Positions 17,438 through 27,051 of a stretch of 64,000 bases of DNA are shown piece by piece. The notes under the pieces were generated by a model, which saw nothing but the letters and a program-made list of their open reading frames with translations, searched no databases and was not told the DNA's origin. The DNA is taken from positions 1,271,579-1,335,578 of the forward strand of contig NC_007955.1 of assembly GCF_000013725.1 (NCBI RefSeq), in the 5' to 3' direction. Positions within the stretch are counted from its first letter, which is position 1; every line of letters starts with the position of its first letter. The DNA comes from Methanococcoides burtonii DSM 6242 (GTDB taxonomy: Archaea > Halobacteriota > Methanosarcinia > Methanosarcinales > Methanosarcinaceae). The position numbers were made by a program, and so were the translations under genes.

Positions 17438-19368
17438 GTATAGTATCAGGAATTTTAGTTAAATATTCATTAAACTGCAGAAGGATCATAAACTTTTGTC
17501 TGCTGATAATATTGGTAACCGGTTTTTCTATTGGTTGCATTGATACGGACAAGACTCCAGATAAAGAACTTGCCCTTGAGGATATTAAAAATGAGAACGA
17601 ATCTATCCGTCAGGAAGCGATCGGGAACCTGACAAAGATTGGTGATGAGGATTCCACAGATATTCTGACAGGAATACTTATGGACAAAAATGAATCCAAT
17701 AGCATTCGCATCAGTGCGGCGGATGCTCTTGCAGAGATAGGAAAAGGAGGATCAATATCACCCCTTATTTCAGTCCTGCAAGAGAATAATTCTGCGCTCG
17801 TAATAGAAGTATCAGAAAACCTTGTACAATTTGGTGACCCTGCAACAGAAATGCTCATTTACACATTCCTGGATAACGGCAAACCCGAATTCCGGGCAAA
17901 CCTGATGTATGTACTTTGCATGATCGCAGACGAGGACATTGAATATTTTATTGAGAAACTGAACAGCGAGGATGCAACCACTCGAATAAATATGGCATTC
18001 ATTCTCGCTGAGATGGCAGATGAAAGAACAGTGGATGCCCTGATCGTTGCTCTTGAGGACGAAAATCGGTATGTCAGGAGACATGCAGCCAGAGGTCTTG
18101 GGAATATTGGAAACAAAAATGCCATCCCCTCCCTTATTCAAGTCATGAGCAATACAAGTGAACCTCGGGAAGTTCGCAGTAATGCTGCAATTGCTCTTGG
18201 ACAGATTGGAGATGATGATGCAGTGGAGCCCCTGATACAGATGTTAAAAGATGAAGATTGGTCGGTCCCAAGCAGTGCCGCAATCGCCCTTGGGGAACTG
18301 GGCAATAGTGAAGCAATACCCGCTCTTACTGCTGCATTAAGAAGAGATGAAGAGTTCGTTGTAAAGGAATCCGCCATAGCTCTTGAAAAACTGGATGGTA
18401 GTGGAATCGACAAATTAATTGATCTGTTGGATGACAATGACAAATCTGTACAGAAAAATGCAGCATATGCTCTGAGAGGGATCGGAGGTGAAAAAGCAAT
18501 AGTTCCACTGATCGATCTGCTAGAGGATTCTTACGAGCATGAAGATGCAAGGGCAGCCGCAGCAAGTTCATTAGGAACAATAGGTAATAAGGATGCTGTC
18601 CTACCCCTAATCCAAATACTTGAGGATAAAAATGAACCCGAAACTCTCAGGATAAGAACAACACGTGCATTAAGGCGGATAGGGGACGAAAGAGCAACAA
18701 AACCATTAATAGAGAGCCTTAAAGATGAAAATCCGGATATCCGGGAAGCTGCGGCAAATGCTCTCGGAGAAATGGGTGATGAGAGTGCACTGGATGCACT
18801 TATCCTGTCACTGGAAGATGAGAACTGGAGAGTTCGGTACTCTGTAGTAGATGCTCTTCAAAAATATGATAACAAAACAGTTGTGCTGCCTATTAGCAAT
18901 ATGCTGGACGATGAATATTGGTCCGTCAGGAAAACAGCAGCCCAATCCCTCGGCACAATTGGGAACCAGCAGGCAATACCCCCACTTGTTGAAGCTATCA
19001 GTGTGGAAAAAGAAAAGGATGTAAAGACTACCATGGTCAGGAGCCTTGAGGACATTGATAATGGTTCATCCACGGATCTGTTTATCCGGCTATTGCAGGA
19101 CAAAACCGAATTCCTGAGTGTCCGGGAAGCTGCAGCCATATCCCTTGCAAAACCCGGGAATGAACAGGCAGTAGATCCGCTAATTCAGGTAATGCTGGAC
19201 GAAACGCAAGCATATAATCTAAGGATAGAAGCTGCAATTGCTCTTGGAAGGATCGGAGATTATGATGCATTCGATGCACTTTCCCGGATATCCAAGGATC
19301 CGAATGAGCATTTCGCCTTAAGAACAGCAGCTGAAGAAGCCATTGCGAATATAGAAAATATTCTGTAA
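17434..19368 (+). CDS. HEAT-repeat lipoprotein
   Basis: 644 aa. A signal peptide with lipobox-like TGFSIGC (about residues 28-34) is followed by roughly 18 PBS-lyase/HEAT repeats of about 31 residues to the C-terminus, for example RYVRRHAARGLGNIGNKNAI and DIREAAANALGEMGDESALD. Such solenoids are protein-interaction scaffolds; in bacteria and archaea they often accompany regulators or phycobiliprotein-like lyases. Here it is exported and operonic with a membrane HTH regulator. A strong stem-loop terminator follows at 19400. Confidence 0.85.
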   Translation: MSIVSGILVKYSLNCRRIINFCLLIILVTGFSIGCIDTDKTPDKELALEDIKNENESIRQEAIGNLTKIGDEDSTDILTGILMDKNESNSIRISAADALAEIGKGGSISPLISVLQENNSALVIEVSENLVQFGDPATEMLIYTFLDNGKPEFRANLMYVLCMIADEDIEYFIEKLNSEDATTRINMAFILAEMADERTVDALIVALEDENRYVRRHAARGLGNIGNKNAIPSLIQVMSNTSEPREVRSNAAIALGQIGDDDAVEPLIQMLKDEDWSVPSSAAIALGELGNSEAIPALTAALRRDEEFVVKESAIALEKLDGSGIDKLIDLLDDNDKSVQKNAAYALRGIGGEKAIVPLIDLLEDSYEHEDARAAAASSLGTIGNKDAVLPLIQILEDKNEPETLRIRTTRALRRIGDERATKPLIESLKDENPDIREAAANALGEMGDESALDALILSLEDENWRVRYSVVDALQKYDNKTVVLPISNMLDDEYWSVRKTAAQSLGTIGNQQAIPPLVEAISVEKEKDVKTTMVRSLEDIDNGSSTDLFIRLLQDKTEFLSVREAAAISLAKPGNEQAVDPLIQVMLDETQAYNLRIEAAIALGRIGDYDAFDALSRISKDPNEHFALRTAAEEAIANIENIL

Positions 19369-19399
19369 GCAACCCTGACTAGTTAAAGTAAATAGGAAC

Positions 19400-19459
19400 G
19401 TTCTTAGTTGTATTTGAATCGACCAAAATTCAAAAGCAACTAAGAACAAGCATTTTTTT
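19400..19459 (+). terminator. Stem-loop terminator between convergent genes
   Basis: GTTCTTAGTTG at 19400-19410 pairs perfectly with CAACTAAGAAC at 19437-19447. Inside, TTTGAAT pairs with ATTCAAA, giving an 18-pair stem with one internal mismatch. A run of seven T follows at 19453-19459 for the plus strand. It sits between the HEAT lipoprotein and top6A stop codons and can serve both directions structurally. Confidence 0.7.
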
Positions 19460-19483
19460 AACGATACAACGAAAGAGTATGGA

Positions 19484-20605
19484 TCATATAATATCCATCT
19501 CACTCAACCTGTTCGGCAGGTACGTATCAGTTACAAAGTCCAGACCTTTTCCGGCAAAAGCTTGTTGTTCCGCTTTTTTCTTGATGCTGAGCTGTAAGCT
19601 TATCTGCTCTTTCCAGTAATCGTTTGCGAACCTCGGGTCCGTAAGCTCACTTCTAAGCGCATCCACATCCTTGTCGGTCAGCTTATCGGTTGAAAGTTCA
19701 TACTCAACGATATCCGTTGGCTGAACACCAATGAACTTTGCAGCCGGTGTCGCCATGAACTCCGAAAGGTGGGCACTCTTGATAGCACCGTATGCGACTG
19801 AAGCGAAGATCCTGTAGGACCAGGGATCGCCATCAGTGAAGACAACGACAGGGATACCAAGCTCCTCGTTCATCCTCTTGATAAGACGGCGTGTTGACCT
19901 TGCAGGCTGTCCTTTAAGGTGCACAAGGATAGCATTGTACTTCTCATCAAAGCCGTTCTCAATAAGCCTTGCATACATACCACCAGTCTCTATGGCAATG
20001 ATGAACTTGGCATCGTGGTCAAGGAACTCGATGTTCTCCACATTGAAAGGGATCTGATAGCCACTTTCACCGATATCTTCCTGACAGTGTATGATACGGG
20101 AGCCACGTTTGGTCTCCTCACGTATCCTGATCGGACCGAACATGGTAGCACCATCTTCTTCAGGACGCATATGGAAATATTCCCTCTGAAGGGACGTGAT
20201 GATCTCAAGATCTTCAATGAGACGATTGCTCTCCGCCTGCTCACGGAATTTCGCAATATCCCAGTTCTCTGAGATATAATACAACTCCCTCAAGGTCGAA
20301 CCACGGTCCTGTGCCAGATGGTTCTTCACAAGAAAATCAATGGAATGTACGGTCTTAAGTAACTGGAAAGCCCCTTTTACCGTTTTTGCGGTCCTTTGGG
20401 TCTCCTTATCACCATATACCCAAACATCACTCTCATTACTATATTCGATATTGTTCTTGGTACGACTGGAAATAGACACGTTTGGAACGGTCTCATCAAT
20501 GAACTGGTCATATAGACCTTCTGCAAGTCCCATCAGCCTGTTCTTTGCCAGATGGTCGTTCTGTTTTTTCTGCTCTGTGTAATTGGAATTAATAGTATCT
20601 ACCAT
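19484..20605 (-). CDS. top6A: DNA topoisomerase VI subunit A
   Basis: 373 aa. The cleaving subunit (Spo11-like) of the archaeal type IIB topoisomerase. The catalytic tyrosine lies in [15 protein letters not shown] (about residues 102-116). The Toprim metal site is in [19 protein letters not shown] and [20 protein letters not shown]. It begins one base after the top6B stop, as usual for the pair. It relaxes and decatenates DNA by double-strand passage. Confidence 0.97.
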   Translation of the reverse strand: MVDTINSNYTEQKKQNDHLAKNRLMGLAEGLYDQFIDETVPNVSISSRTKNNIEYSNESDVWVYGDKETQRTAKTVKGAFQLLKTVHSIDFLVKNHLAQDRGSTLRELYYISENWDIAKFREQAESNRLIEDLEIITSLQREYFHMRPEEDGATMFGPIRIREETKRGSRIIHCQEDIGESGYQIPFNVENIEFLDHDAKFIIAIETGGMYARLIENGFDEKYNAILVHLKGQPARSTRRLIKRMNEELGIPVVVFTDGDPWSYRIFASVAYGAIKSAHLSEFMATPAAKFIGVQPTDIVEYELSTDKLTDKDVDALRSELTDPRFANDYWKEQISLQLSIKKKAEQQAFAGKGLDFVTDTYLPNRLSEMDII

Positions 20606-20606
20606 T

Positions 20607-22475
20607 TCAGATCAACCCTTTGATAGCTTTCGCACCTGTGACCAATTCTTCATCCAGCCCTTCGACGATCAATTGAGGTAGCCTCTTTATCTCATCCTCG
20701 CTCATGGAACTCAACGAATATGTTACCGCTTTAGAGCCTTCAGGTGAAACCTTCATAGTCCATACATAATCAAAATCACTGCCCATGGAGATCACTTTTG
20801 GTTCTGGCGATACATCACTTATCTCATAAGGAAGCATATCGTGCAGTTTGAACTCCGTAAGCTTACTACCAAAATTCTTCACCTTTATTGTGACCGCTGC
20901 ATCCCCATTAGCCCCATGTTCCACATGACGCATAACAAGAAGATTACCCATTACCTTTGCGACTACCGGATTTATGTCCGGGAGATCACGCTCAAGTGTA
21001 TCCGCAAGTTTCTGGGCCATCTTAGGCAATACCTTAGTTATGATTATCTCCTTCTCACGCCTTTTCTTAAGTGAGACCTGTCGATTCAGATAACGGTTCA
21101 GCTTCCTCGAGACCTCTTTAATTGCAAGCTCCACCTCATCCCTGATCTCAGGAATATCAGCAATAGCATCCTTGGATTCTGATGTGAACGGTACGTTCGT
21201 AGAAGCCACATGCACAAGCAAAACTACCGGACCTGTTGGCATTCCACCTCCGGGCTGGTTCAATCCATACTGTTTCCACTTGATCCCTTCGACAGCATGA
21301 GTTGTCGCACATCCACCCTGCTGATACAGCAATGGAACACGGTTTGCAAATCTCATGATATCAATGCGGTCATCTTTCTGAAGAACACCACCGTATGCGA
21401 TACCAACCTCCACAACGAAAGGATTGCCTGAAAAGACAGAAGGACTACGAGTAGTTGTGGCAATAAAATCTACATTAAACTCCTTTTCGAGACCTTTGTA
21501 GATGAGTTCTTCACCAATCGGAGAAAGACAATCCGTTGGTGGCGCCATTATTTTCACTTTTTTGAAGGCATCCAGCAATTTTTTCGTCTGGTCCCTTGTA
21601 AGCTTCGAAGGCAACATCTCCGTATCAAGTCCCGCTGCCTTGCAGATCTCCTCGGCTGTAAGCAGACCTATCTTGGAGAATGAATAGCGTAGGAATGGAG
21701 CTAATTTCTGGCGATCGGTATAACGCAGCATCTTCATGAGAGTACCAAGCTCAATTCCATGAGGATGCGGCAATATTTCCTTTGCAGGTATTGGAAGCTT
21801 GTCGGTAGCCCTGTCAAATATGACCTCATTGCCATCCGGCTCTATCAAAGTGAGCCGTGCATGAGGATTAACGATAGCAGTTGCCTTCAGATATTCATAG
21901 ATGGACTGTCTGCGTCCCTTTACATAAGACGCTTCCATTTCCAGCTCCACACGAGTACCATGCGGCCTATCCCAGTCGATCACCTCATCAAGAAGGATCT
22001 CAGGGTCATTGGTACTGGTGTTTATCATTACTTCATAGTGATGTGCAGGAGAGTCTGGACCGATCTTGGAAATGACACTTGTTGGATGACCTGCTGTCAA
22101 CTGTGCATAGAGGACAGAAGCTGAAATACCAATACCCTGTTGACCCCGGCTTTGTTTCAGTGCATGGAAACGTGAGCCGTAGAGCAACTTGGCAAATACC
22201 TTTGGTATTTGTTCTTTAACGATACCAGGACCATTGTCCTCTACTATAACACTTACATTATCCTTTCCGACACGCTCGATATGAAGCAATATATCAGGAA
22301 GGATCTCTGCTTCCTCACATGCATCAAGGGAATTGTCCACTGCTTCTTTTACGGTAGTTATCAGACTACGCGGAGCAGAGTCAAAACCAAGTATCTGCCG
22401 GTTCTTCTCAAAGAATTCTGCAACACTTATTGCTTGCTGCTTTTTTGCAAGTTCTTCTGCAATTGGGGCTGCCAT
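20607..22475 (-). CDS. top6B: DNA topoisomerase VI subunit B
   Basis: 622 aa. The ATPase subunit with a GHKL fold: [19 protein letters not shown] (N box), [12 protein letters not shown] (G1) and [20 protein letters not shown] (G2), followed by helix-two-turn-helix, transducer and C-terminal Ig-like domains. The ATG at 22475 has GGATGAG seven bases upstream. It is the first gene of the top6B-top6A pair. Confidence 0.97.
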   Translation of the reverse strand: MAAPIAEELAKKQQAISVAEFFEKNRQILGFDSAPRSLITTVKEAVDNSLDACEEAEILPDILLHIERVGKDNVSVIVEDNGPGIVKEQIPKVFAKLLYGSRFHALKQSRGQQGIGISASVLYAQLTAGHPTSVISKIGPDSPAHHYEVMINTSTNDPEILLDEVIDWDRPHGTRVELEMEASYVKGRRQSIYEYLKATAIVNPHARLTLIEPDGNEVIFDRATDKLPIPAKEILPHPHGIELGTLMKMLRYTDRQKLAPFLRYSFSKIGLLTAEEICKAAGLDTEMLPSKLTRDQTKKLLDAFKKVKIMAPPTDCLSPIGEELIYKGLEKEFNVDFIATTTRSPSVFSGNPFVVEVGIAYGGVLQKDDRIDIMRFANRVPLLYQQGGCATTHAVEGIKWKQYGLNQPGGGMPTGPVVLLVHVASTNVPFTSESKDAIADIPEIRDEVELAIKEVSRKLNRYLNRQVSLKKRREKEIIITKVLPKMAQKLADTLERDLPDINPVVAKVMGNLLVMRHVEHGANGDAAVTIKVKNFGSKLTEFKLHDMLPYEISDVSPEPKVISMGSDFDYVWTMKVSPEGSKAVTYSLSSMSEDEIKRLPQLIVEGLDEELVTGAKAIKGLI

Positions 22476-22713
22476 ATAATACTCATCCTACATTACTAAA
22501 AAATTGGTTGAAACAACGACTATACATTTTCTGATAGAAATATCAGGAGCTATTGACTGTGATCATTAAAAAATAGAAGGCAAGATATTTATTCGTTTGC
22601 AGCCATTTTAAATTTCAGCATGATCACTGCGATAGATCCCTGCGAACCAGATCCACGAAATGACATACCGGAGCAGGATACTACACCGAACGCCATAGCA
22701 GATCATTTTAGGA

Positions 22714-23145
22714 TTATTTACCAATATCTTCATTCCAGAGTTCCGGTTCTTTACTAATAAAATCATCCATCATTGCCACACATTCGTCAAGGTCAAGGTC
22801 GACCACTTCAACTCCATGGGATTCCATAAATTCCCTTGCTCCTGAGAAGGTCCTGGATTCGCCAACAATTACTTTTTTTATTCCAAATTGTACCACAGCA
22901 CCGGCACAAAGATAGCAGGGCATCAAAGTGGAATAAAGAATTGAATCACGATAACTCCCAACCCGTCCGGCATCCCTGAGACATGAAATTTCAGCATGTG
23001 CCATTGGATCATCCTGTTGAACACGTAAATTGTGACCCTTACCGATAATTAGATCGTCCCTTACAAGAACCGAACCAATGGGAATGCCACCACTATTAAG
23101 TCCCGATCTCGCTTCATCTATTGCTACCTGCATAAATTCATCCAT
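22714..23145 (-). CDS. Cytosine deaminase of the yeast (FCY1) type
   Basis: 143 aa. The zinc site is HAEISCL plus PCYLCAG, the cytidine/deoxycytidylate deaminase fold. Several positions match what I recall of yeast cytosine deaminase rather than bacterial CodA or tRNA adenosine deaminase: GGIPIGSVLV, GKGHNLR, TLMPCYLCAGAVVQFGI, and a C-terminus ending in LWNEDIG, which in the yeast enzyme packs over the active site. It would deaminate cytosine to uracil for pyrimidine salvage. GGGGTG lies eight bases before the ATG. It is apparently monocistronic. Confidence 0.8.
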   Translation of the reverse strand: MDEFMQVAIDEARSGLNSGGIPIGSVLVRDDLIIGKGHNLRVQQDDPMAHAEISCLRDAGRVGSYRDSILYSTLMPCYLCAGAVVQFGIKKVIVGESRTFSGAREFMESHGVEVVDLDLDECVAMMDDFISKEPELWNEDIGK

Positions 23146-23227
23146 ATCTTTACACCCCGATAATTCAAATGGAAATATTAATAAGTATAAATATATTAAA
23201 GATTATAAATGTTTTGAAAAAAAGGAT

Positions 23228-24448
23228 TCAGTCCGGGATCTCCAACCTGTATACCCTGTCATTTTCACGCACCTTATCCTTGACAGCAATTCCCACGATA
23301 TCCCCTGAGGATGCAGATAGGACAGGACCTTCATCCGACCTTATTTCAGTGATATCCTGTTCAAAGTATGTACTTTTGCCTTCGATGATAATGTGGTCTC
23401 CAACAGCGATACCCGTTTCGAGAAGCTTTACTTCCGCCGCCCCGCTCTTCCTGTAATAATTGGTAACCACCCCTACAGCGTGTCTTTTGGTAGTTGATAC
23501 GTTCATATCAGATTCGATGGAAATACCATCCGGACCGGGTACCCCGAAGTAGAACCCCGTGGAAAAGCCACGATTAAATACCGAAGCCAGCTCGTCTTTC
23601 CATGACCTCGCTTTTTCAAGTGTATATGAACCATCACAATAGGAATTGAGGGCTTCACGATAACAGCGGGATACAATAGATGTGTATCTAGCATCCTTCA
23701 ACCTGCCTTCGACCTTGAATGCATTCACACCAGTATCTATCAGCTCAGGGATGTGTTCGATCATGCACAGGTCCCTCGCACTTAACAGATATTTCCCTTC
23801 AAGGTCGACCTCGCTGCCATCCTCACCAACAAGTTTCCAACCCCATCGGCACGGTTGGGAACACTCACCACAATTACCGGACTTGCCCAGAATATAAGCG
23901 GAAAGGTAGCACCTGCCAGAGATAGCCTGACACATGGCACCATGAATGAAAACCTCAAGCTCAACATCAGTGTTCCAGCGGATCTCCTTTATATTCTCCA
24001 TACTGAGTTCCCTTGCCAGAACGACCCGGGAAGCCCCCAAAGAACCATAGAATTCTACTGTCTGCCAGTTCGATACATTCGCCTGAGTAGATATATGAAC
24101 CCTCAGTCCGGCATCTACTGCTTTTGTTATTACTGCCGGATCCCATGCAATGACAGCATCAACATCCGAGGATGCGACTGAATCGATAACAACATCAAGA
24201 TCATCAAGGTCATCGGGATAGATCACCGTATTCAGCGCAAGATAAGCATTGAGATCATTCTCTTTGATATCCCCTACAAAATCGTTGAGACCATCAAGTG
24301 TAATATCACATGCTCTTGCTCTGAGACTGAATCTGTCGATGGAGAAGTAGACCCCGTCTGCATAGTCCCTGCACGCAGCCAGAGATGCACGATTCTTGAC
24401 ACCCATCATAAGTTCAGGGATCTTTACAGATGATCCAGAGCAGTTCAT
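23228..24448 (-). CDS. Peptidase U32 family protein (likely RNA hydroxylation/collagenase-like)
   Basis: 406 aa from the ATG at 24448. The family core is clear: LRVHISTQANVSNWQTVEFY, then LEVFIHGAMCQAISGRCYLS and SGNCGECSQPCRW with its four cysteines, and INAFKVEGRLKDARYTSIV-like sequence. U32 proteins include the tRNA/rRNA hydroxylation factors TrhP and RlhA as well as putative collagenases; the target here is unknown. There is no Shine-Dalgarno, and TTTAAA lies about 25 bases before the ATG, so the message is probably leaderless. Confidence 0.85.
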   Translation of the reverse strand: MNCSGSSVKIPELMMGVKNRASLAACRDYADGVYFSIDRFSLRARACDITLDGLNDFVGDIKENDLNAYLALNTVIYPDDLDDLDVVIDSVASSDVDAVIAWDPAVITKAVDAGLRVHISTQANVSNWQTVEFYGSLGASRVVLARELSMENIKEIRWNTDVELEVFIHGAMCQAISGRCYLSAYILGKSGNCGECSQPCRWGWKLVGEDGSEVDLEGKYLLSARDLCMIEHIPELIDTGVNAFKVEGRLKDARYTSIVSRCYREALNSYCDGSYTLEKARSWKDELASVFNRGFSTGFYFGVPGPDGISIESDMNVSTTKRHAVGVVTNYYRKSGAAEVKLLETGIAVGDHIIIEGKSTYFEQDITEIRSDEGPVLSASSGDIVGIAVKDKVRENDRVYRLEIPD

Positions 24449-24528
24449 GGAGTAGCATCGTAAATGATGGTTTAAATCAGTTATTGTTGGAAACGAAAAA
24501 GAGAGAATGTAAGTGAGTGATCGAGATA

Positions 24529-24999
24529 TCACTTGATAGGAACATATATCTCAGTAAGGATATCTTCAGGAGGAACGTCATGAGGATCGTTAAGATATGC
24601 TTCTCTCTTAAGACCGGTAATTTTTAAACCATTCACATCTATCCATGCAAAAAGTTCCTGATAAGTAGGACCGGTATCTTCATAAGGACCATTGTGAACC
24701 ACCTTCACCATATTCCCACCGGGAAGTTCGTAGCACTTGACATCACCGACACCCTCGATCTTTTCAGATACAGGAATGACAGCTTCCAAATCTGCATTGC
24801 CTTCAGAATTGGCCCTCATGATATCTTCTTTACTGGTCTCATGCGTGACATAAATTGGCGGACCGGCGATCTCAATATTATTTTTGACAGCAAACTGGCT
24901 TATTTCAGTGAACAAGATAGGAAGCAAACCGTACTACCCGGTCCGCCTGACCCCGATGACTACCTGCGGCTCAATTTCAACTATGCATATATCAGACAT
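24529..24999 (-). CDS. GyrI-like / effector-binding domain protein with in-frame amber codon (possible pyrrolysine)
   Basis: Reading from the ATG at 24999 gives MSDICIVEIEPQVVIGVRRTG, then TAG at 24934-24936, then YGLLPILFTEISQFAVKNN and an intact domain to the TGA at 24529, 156 aa in all, the usual size for this family. Downstream hallmarks are IEIAGPPIYVTHE, GDVKCYELPGGNMVKVVHNG and PYEDTGPTYQELFAWID. A TATA box, GGTGG eight bases before the ATG and the start codon all precede the TAG, so the gene looks expressed. In pyrrolysine-using archaea the TAG may be read through. Alternatives: a TTG start at 24927 gives a 132-aa form, or this is a recent nonsense mutation. The domain binds small hydrophobic effectors or gyrase-type partners. 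Confidence 0.7.
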
Positions 25000-25020
25000 T
25001 CCAACAACCACCACAATTAT

Positions 25021-25033
25021 TGTATAATATAAC
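25021..25033 (-). promoter_or_regulatory. TATA box of the amber-containing GyrI-like gene
   Basis: GTTATATTATACA on the minus strand, about 25-35 bp before the ATG at 24999. With GGTGGTT just before the start it shows that translation begins upstream of the amber codon. Confidence 0.55.
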
Positions 25034-25117
25034 TCGTACCCAGAATCTTAGTTATTGATATCAATGATATATTCAGGTATAAATATTTCGCATGAACGTT
25101 CAATAGCTCTCCAGAGA

Positions 25118-25444
25118 TCATTCCCCGACAAATGGACGGGATACCCTGATAATAATAACTGACACCAGACCCCAGGCAAACGGAAGCCAGAGTGGTATGT
25201 TAAAGAAAAAAGGAGCTGCGTATGTCCAGACCCCGAGATAAGTGCCGATGAACTCTGCACTACATCCAATAATGACACCGGATACAAAAACGATATTATC
25301 CCCTTTCTCAGACCAGAAATATTCCCGTATGCCATATATCGATAATATCAGAAAGGTTAGTAAAAGGTTGTTTTCCCAGAAAAGTACTGCTACTATCAGT
25401 GCAAGTGCAAAGATAAGCAAGTCCCTGAAAATTGCTTTTTTCAT
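25118..25444 (-). CDS. Small multi-pass membrane protein, function unknown
   Basis: 108 aa from the ATG at 25444, which has GGAG six bases upstream; the ATG at 25456 has none. It has four hydrophobic segments: DLLIFALALIVAVLFW, LLLTFLILSIYGI, IVFVSGVIIGCSAEFIGTYL and FNIPLWLPFAWGLVSVIIIR. The motif EFIGTYLGVWTYAAP around the third helix looks conserved-family-like, but I cannot name the family. It is monocistronic, next to the decayed region. Confidence 0.6.
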   Translation of the reverse strand: MKKAIFRDLLIFALALIVAVLFWENNLLLTFLILSIYGIREYFWSEKGDNIVFVSGVIIGCSAEFIGTYLGVWTYAAPFFFNIPLWLPFAWGLVSVIIIRVSRPFVGE

Positions 25445-25508
25445 GTAGTTCTCCATGCAGCACTAGAAATCATAATTATATAAATAAAATTTGGGGCTTA
25501 TAGTGGTC

Positions 25509-25535
25509 AAGGTTATGGAGTTTGGCCATAATCTT
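25509..25535. other. Hairpin, possible terminator
   Basis: AAGGTTATGG and CCATAATCTT pair over ten positions (one G-U) around a seven-base loop. It lies between the membrane-protein start and the CcdA-like pseudogene end, so it may be a terminator relic for the latter on the minus strand. Confidence 0.4.
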
Positions 25536-25597
25536 GTTGAGAAGAAAACAAACGGTTGATGATATGTCAAGCAGATTTAGCCATCTCCACCGCTTTT

Positions 25598-26669
25598 TCA
25601 AATCATATTGAAATACAACAGCAGAGCAAGTAATAACAATACGACACCTGTAACGAACCTTATCGAAGAACGTCTTTTTTCCGGAATTGCATTGCAGATT
25701 CAGGACTCAAACCGAACGCCAGAAATACACCCAACACTAACACCGGAAGCACAACTCCAAAATTGTAGATGAAGATATACACAGCAACCTCCAGCAGATC
25801 GGTTCTTGCTATTAACATATCCAGGATAGAAAGATAACAGCACCTACGCAAGGAGCTTTGACAAATGAGAATAAGCCGTCTGCAAAGAACGATAGAACAA
25901 GAGCATTCTTCCCGTGTATGTTGTCCATAAAAGATACTATTGAACCTGGTGTTTAAAGGTCAATCTTGAATGGCGCTTGAGGTGATATGGATCATAGATA
26001 TGCCAGATACCGGGAACTCCTATCAATACCATCATGAATAATTTGATAGATCGCCTTGATCCGGGGAAGATAGTGACAGCTTTCAGGAAACTTATTCCGA
26101 ATATCATGTCAGTGGTGAATATACCGGCGCAGAAGCCACCGATGACCACCAGCATTTCTTTCTTCCCACCGTTGGAGGATATCGTGACCGAAGCCAGAAA
26201 TGTCATCACTGCGAGAAGGCAGGAATTGAAGCCGGTGAGCAGACCTGTGATCAGTACAATTAGAGGAGATAGTTCAAAGGGAGTGACGTTTTCGCCATAT
26301 TCTTCAACTCAGGGGAGAGTACCATTGACCGAAATTACCGGTGCATTCTCAATAGCTTCTATCAGCATTTTTCTAGTAATACAGCATCCCCATAGTAATC
26401 GGAATAGGCGATAACCGTACTCTTGTTTATGACAATAGCAGGAACAGTGTAGACCCATATCCTTTCATGATGTTATAGGAGGTAGCTATGTTGTGATTTA
26501 TGTAATTGATACTGTCATAACTGCCGATAACGGAATCTATGACAGGGGATGTTTGCTGGCATTTCAAACAGCCGTCCTCGTAAAAATATTCTACCAGAAC
26601 TTCGTCTGACAGGGCTGTTGAAGCAAGGCTCATGCTTGAGATCGCAAGCATAAGGAGGAGTAAGATCAC
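25598..26669 (-). pseudogene. Decayed thioredoxin-CcdA-type membrane protein gene
   Basis: Fragments in different frames join into one protein. A signal peptide and thioredoxin-like part with EYFYEDGCLKCQQTSPVID comes first, then VPAIVINKSTVIAYSDYYGD, and after a shift MLIEAIENAPVISVNGTLP with a TGA at 26309-26311. A CcdA-like membrane part follows: GFNSCLLAVMTFLASVTISS, GGFCAGIFTTDMIFG, then LFSFVKAPCVGAV and YNFGVVLPVLVLG, ending at a TGA at 25598. I count about five frameshifts and one internal stop. Two shifts fall in A-runs, so sequencing error could explain part but not all. The intact family moves reducing power across the membrane. Confidence 0.8.
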
Positions 26670-26705
26670 TACAGATTTAGTGGCATACTATCGTAGCACA
26701 TATCT

Positions 26706-26899
26706 GTTAATCATATTTTCTCTCTGAAACCTTGAAATTTGATATTTCCAGCAATTCGCCTGTATCTGCTGAGACATAGCCTTCTACAACATACAGATCG
26801 CTTATCTCTTCTGGCAAGCACAACTGCGTTCCATGATCTCAACTCCCATGATCAGTGTCAATGAACTCTGCGACTTTTGTGGGTTTCTTATTTTAGGAC
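26706..26899 (-). pseudogene. Relic of a secreted/cell-surface protein C-terminus
   Basis: The minus strand encodes, in one frame, KPTKVAEFIDTDHGS, a TGA, then CLPEEISDLYVVEGYVSADT and a short tail ending FKVSERKYD and TAA at 26706-26708. The reading is protein-like but interrupted, with no start. It is 37 bp upstream of the CcdA-like pseudogene and may be part of the same decayed operon. Family not identified. Confidence 0.45.
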
Positions 26900-26956
26900 A
26901 ACACAACAAAAAATGCAAATATAATCGAGAGGACAAAATTCACATATTTGCACATG

Positions 26957-27016
26957 TGTTATATTTCTAACAAATTCGGAAGTTTTAAATAGTTTAGATG
27001 TTAGATATATGTAACA
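26957..27016 (+). promoter_or_regulatory. Promoter with two inverted repeats for the DUF2178-XRE pair
   Basis: TGTTA-TATTTC-TAACA (26957-26972) and TGTTA-GATATATG-TAACA (26999-27016) share the same half-sites. Between them lies TTTTAAATA (26982-26990), a TATA-like element 62 bp before the ATG at 27052. Sites that flank a TATA box are typical of repression by a dimeric HTH protein; the XRE gene two genes down is the obvious candidate. The binding is inferred. Confidence 0.5.
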
Positions 27017-27051
27017 TGTGCCCAGAGGCACTTAAACAGGGGAGAATAATA

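Noticed and set aside
22620-22757. 45-codon plus-strand frame before the cytosine deaminase 3' end
   Set aside because: No binding site, overlaps the deaminase in antisense, no recognisable features; too weak to list as a gene.
25937-25939. TAG in the CcdA-like region considered as a second pyrrolysine codon
   Set aside because: The frame after the TAG does not continue the family; the correct continuation is in another frame, so this is decay.
26034-26414. 126-codon plus-strand frame in the decayed region
   Set aside because: It is antisense to recognisable CcdA-like protein fragments.
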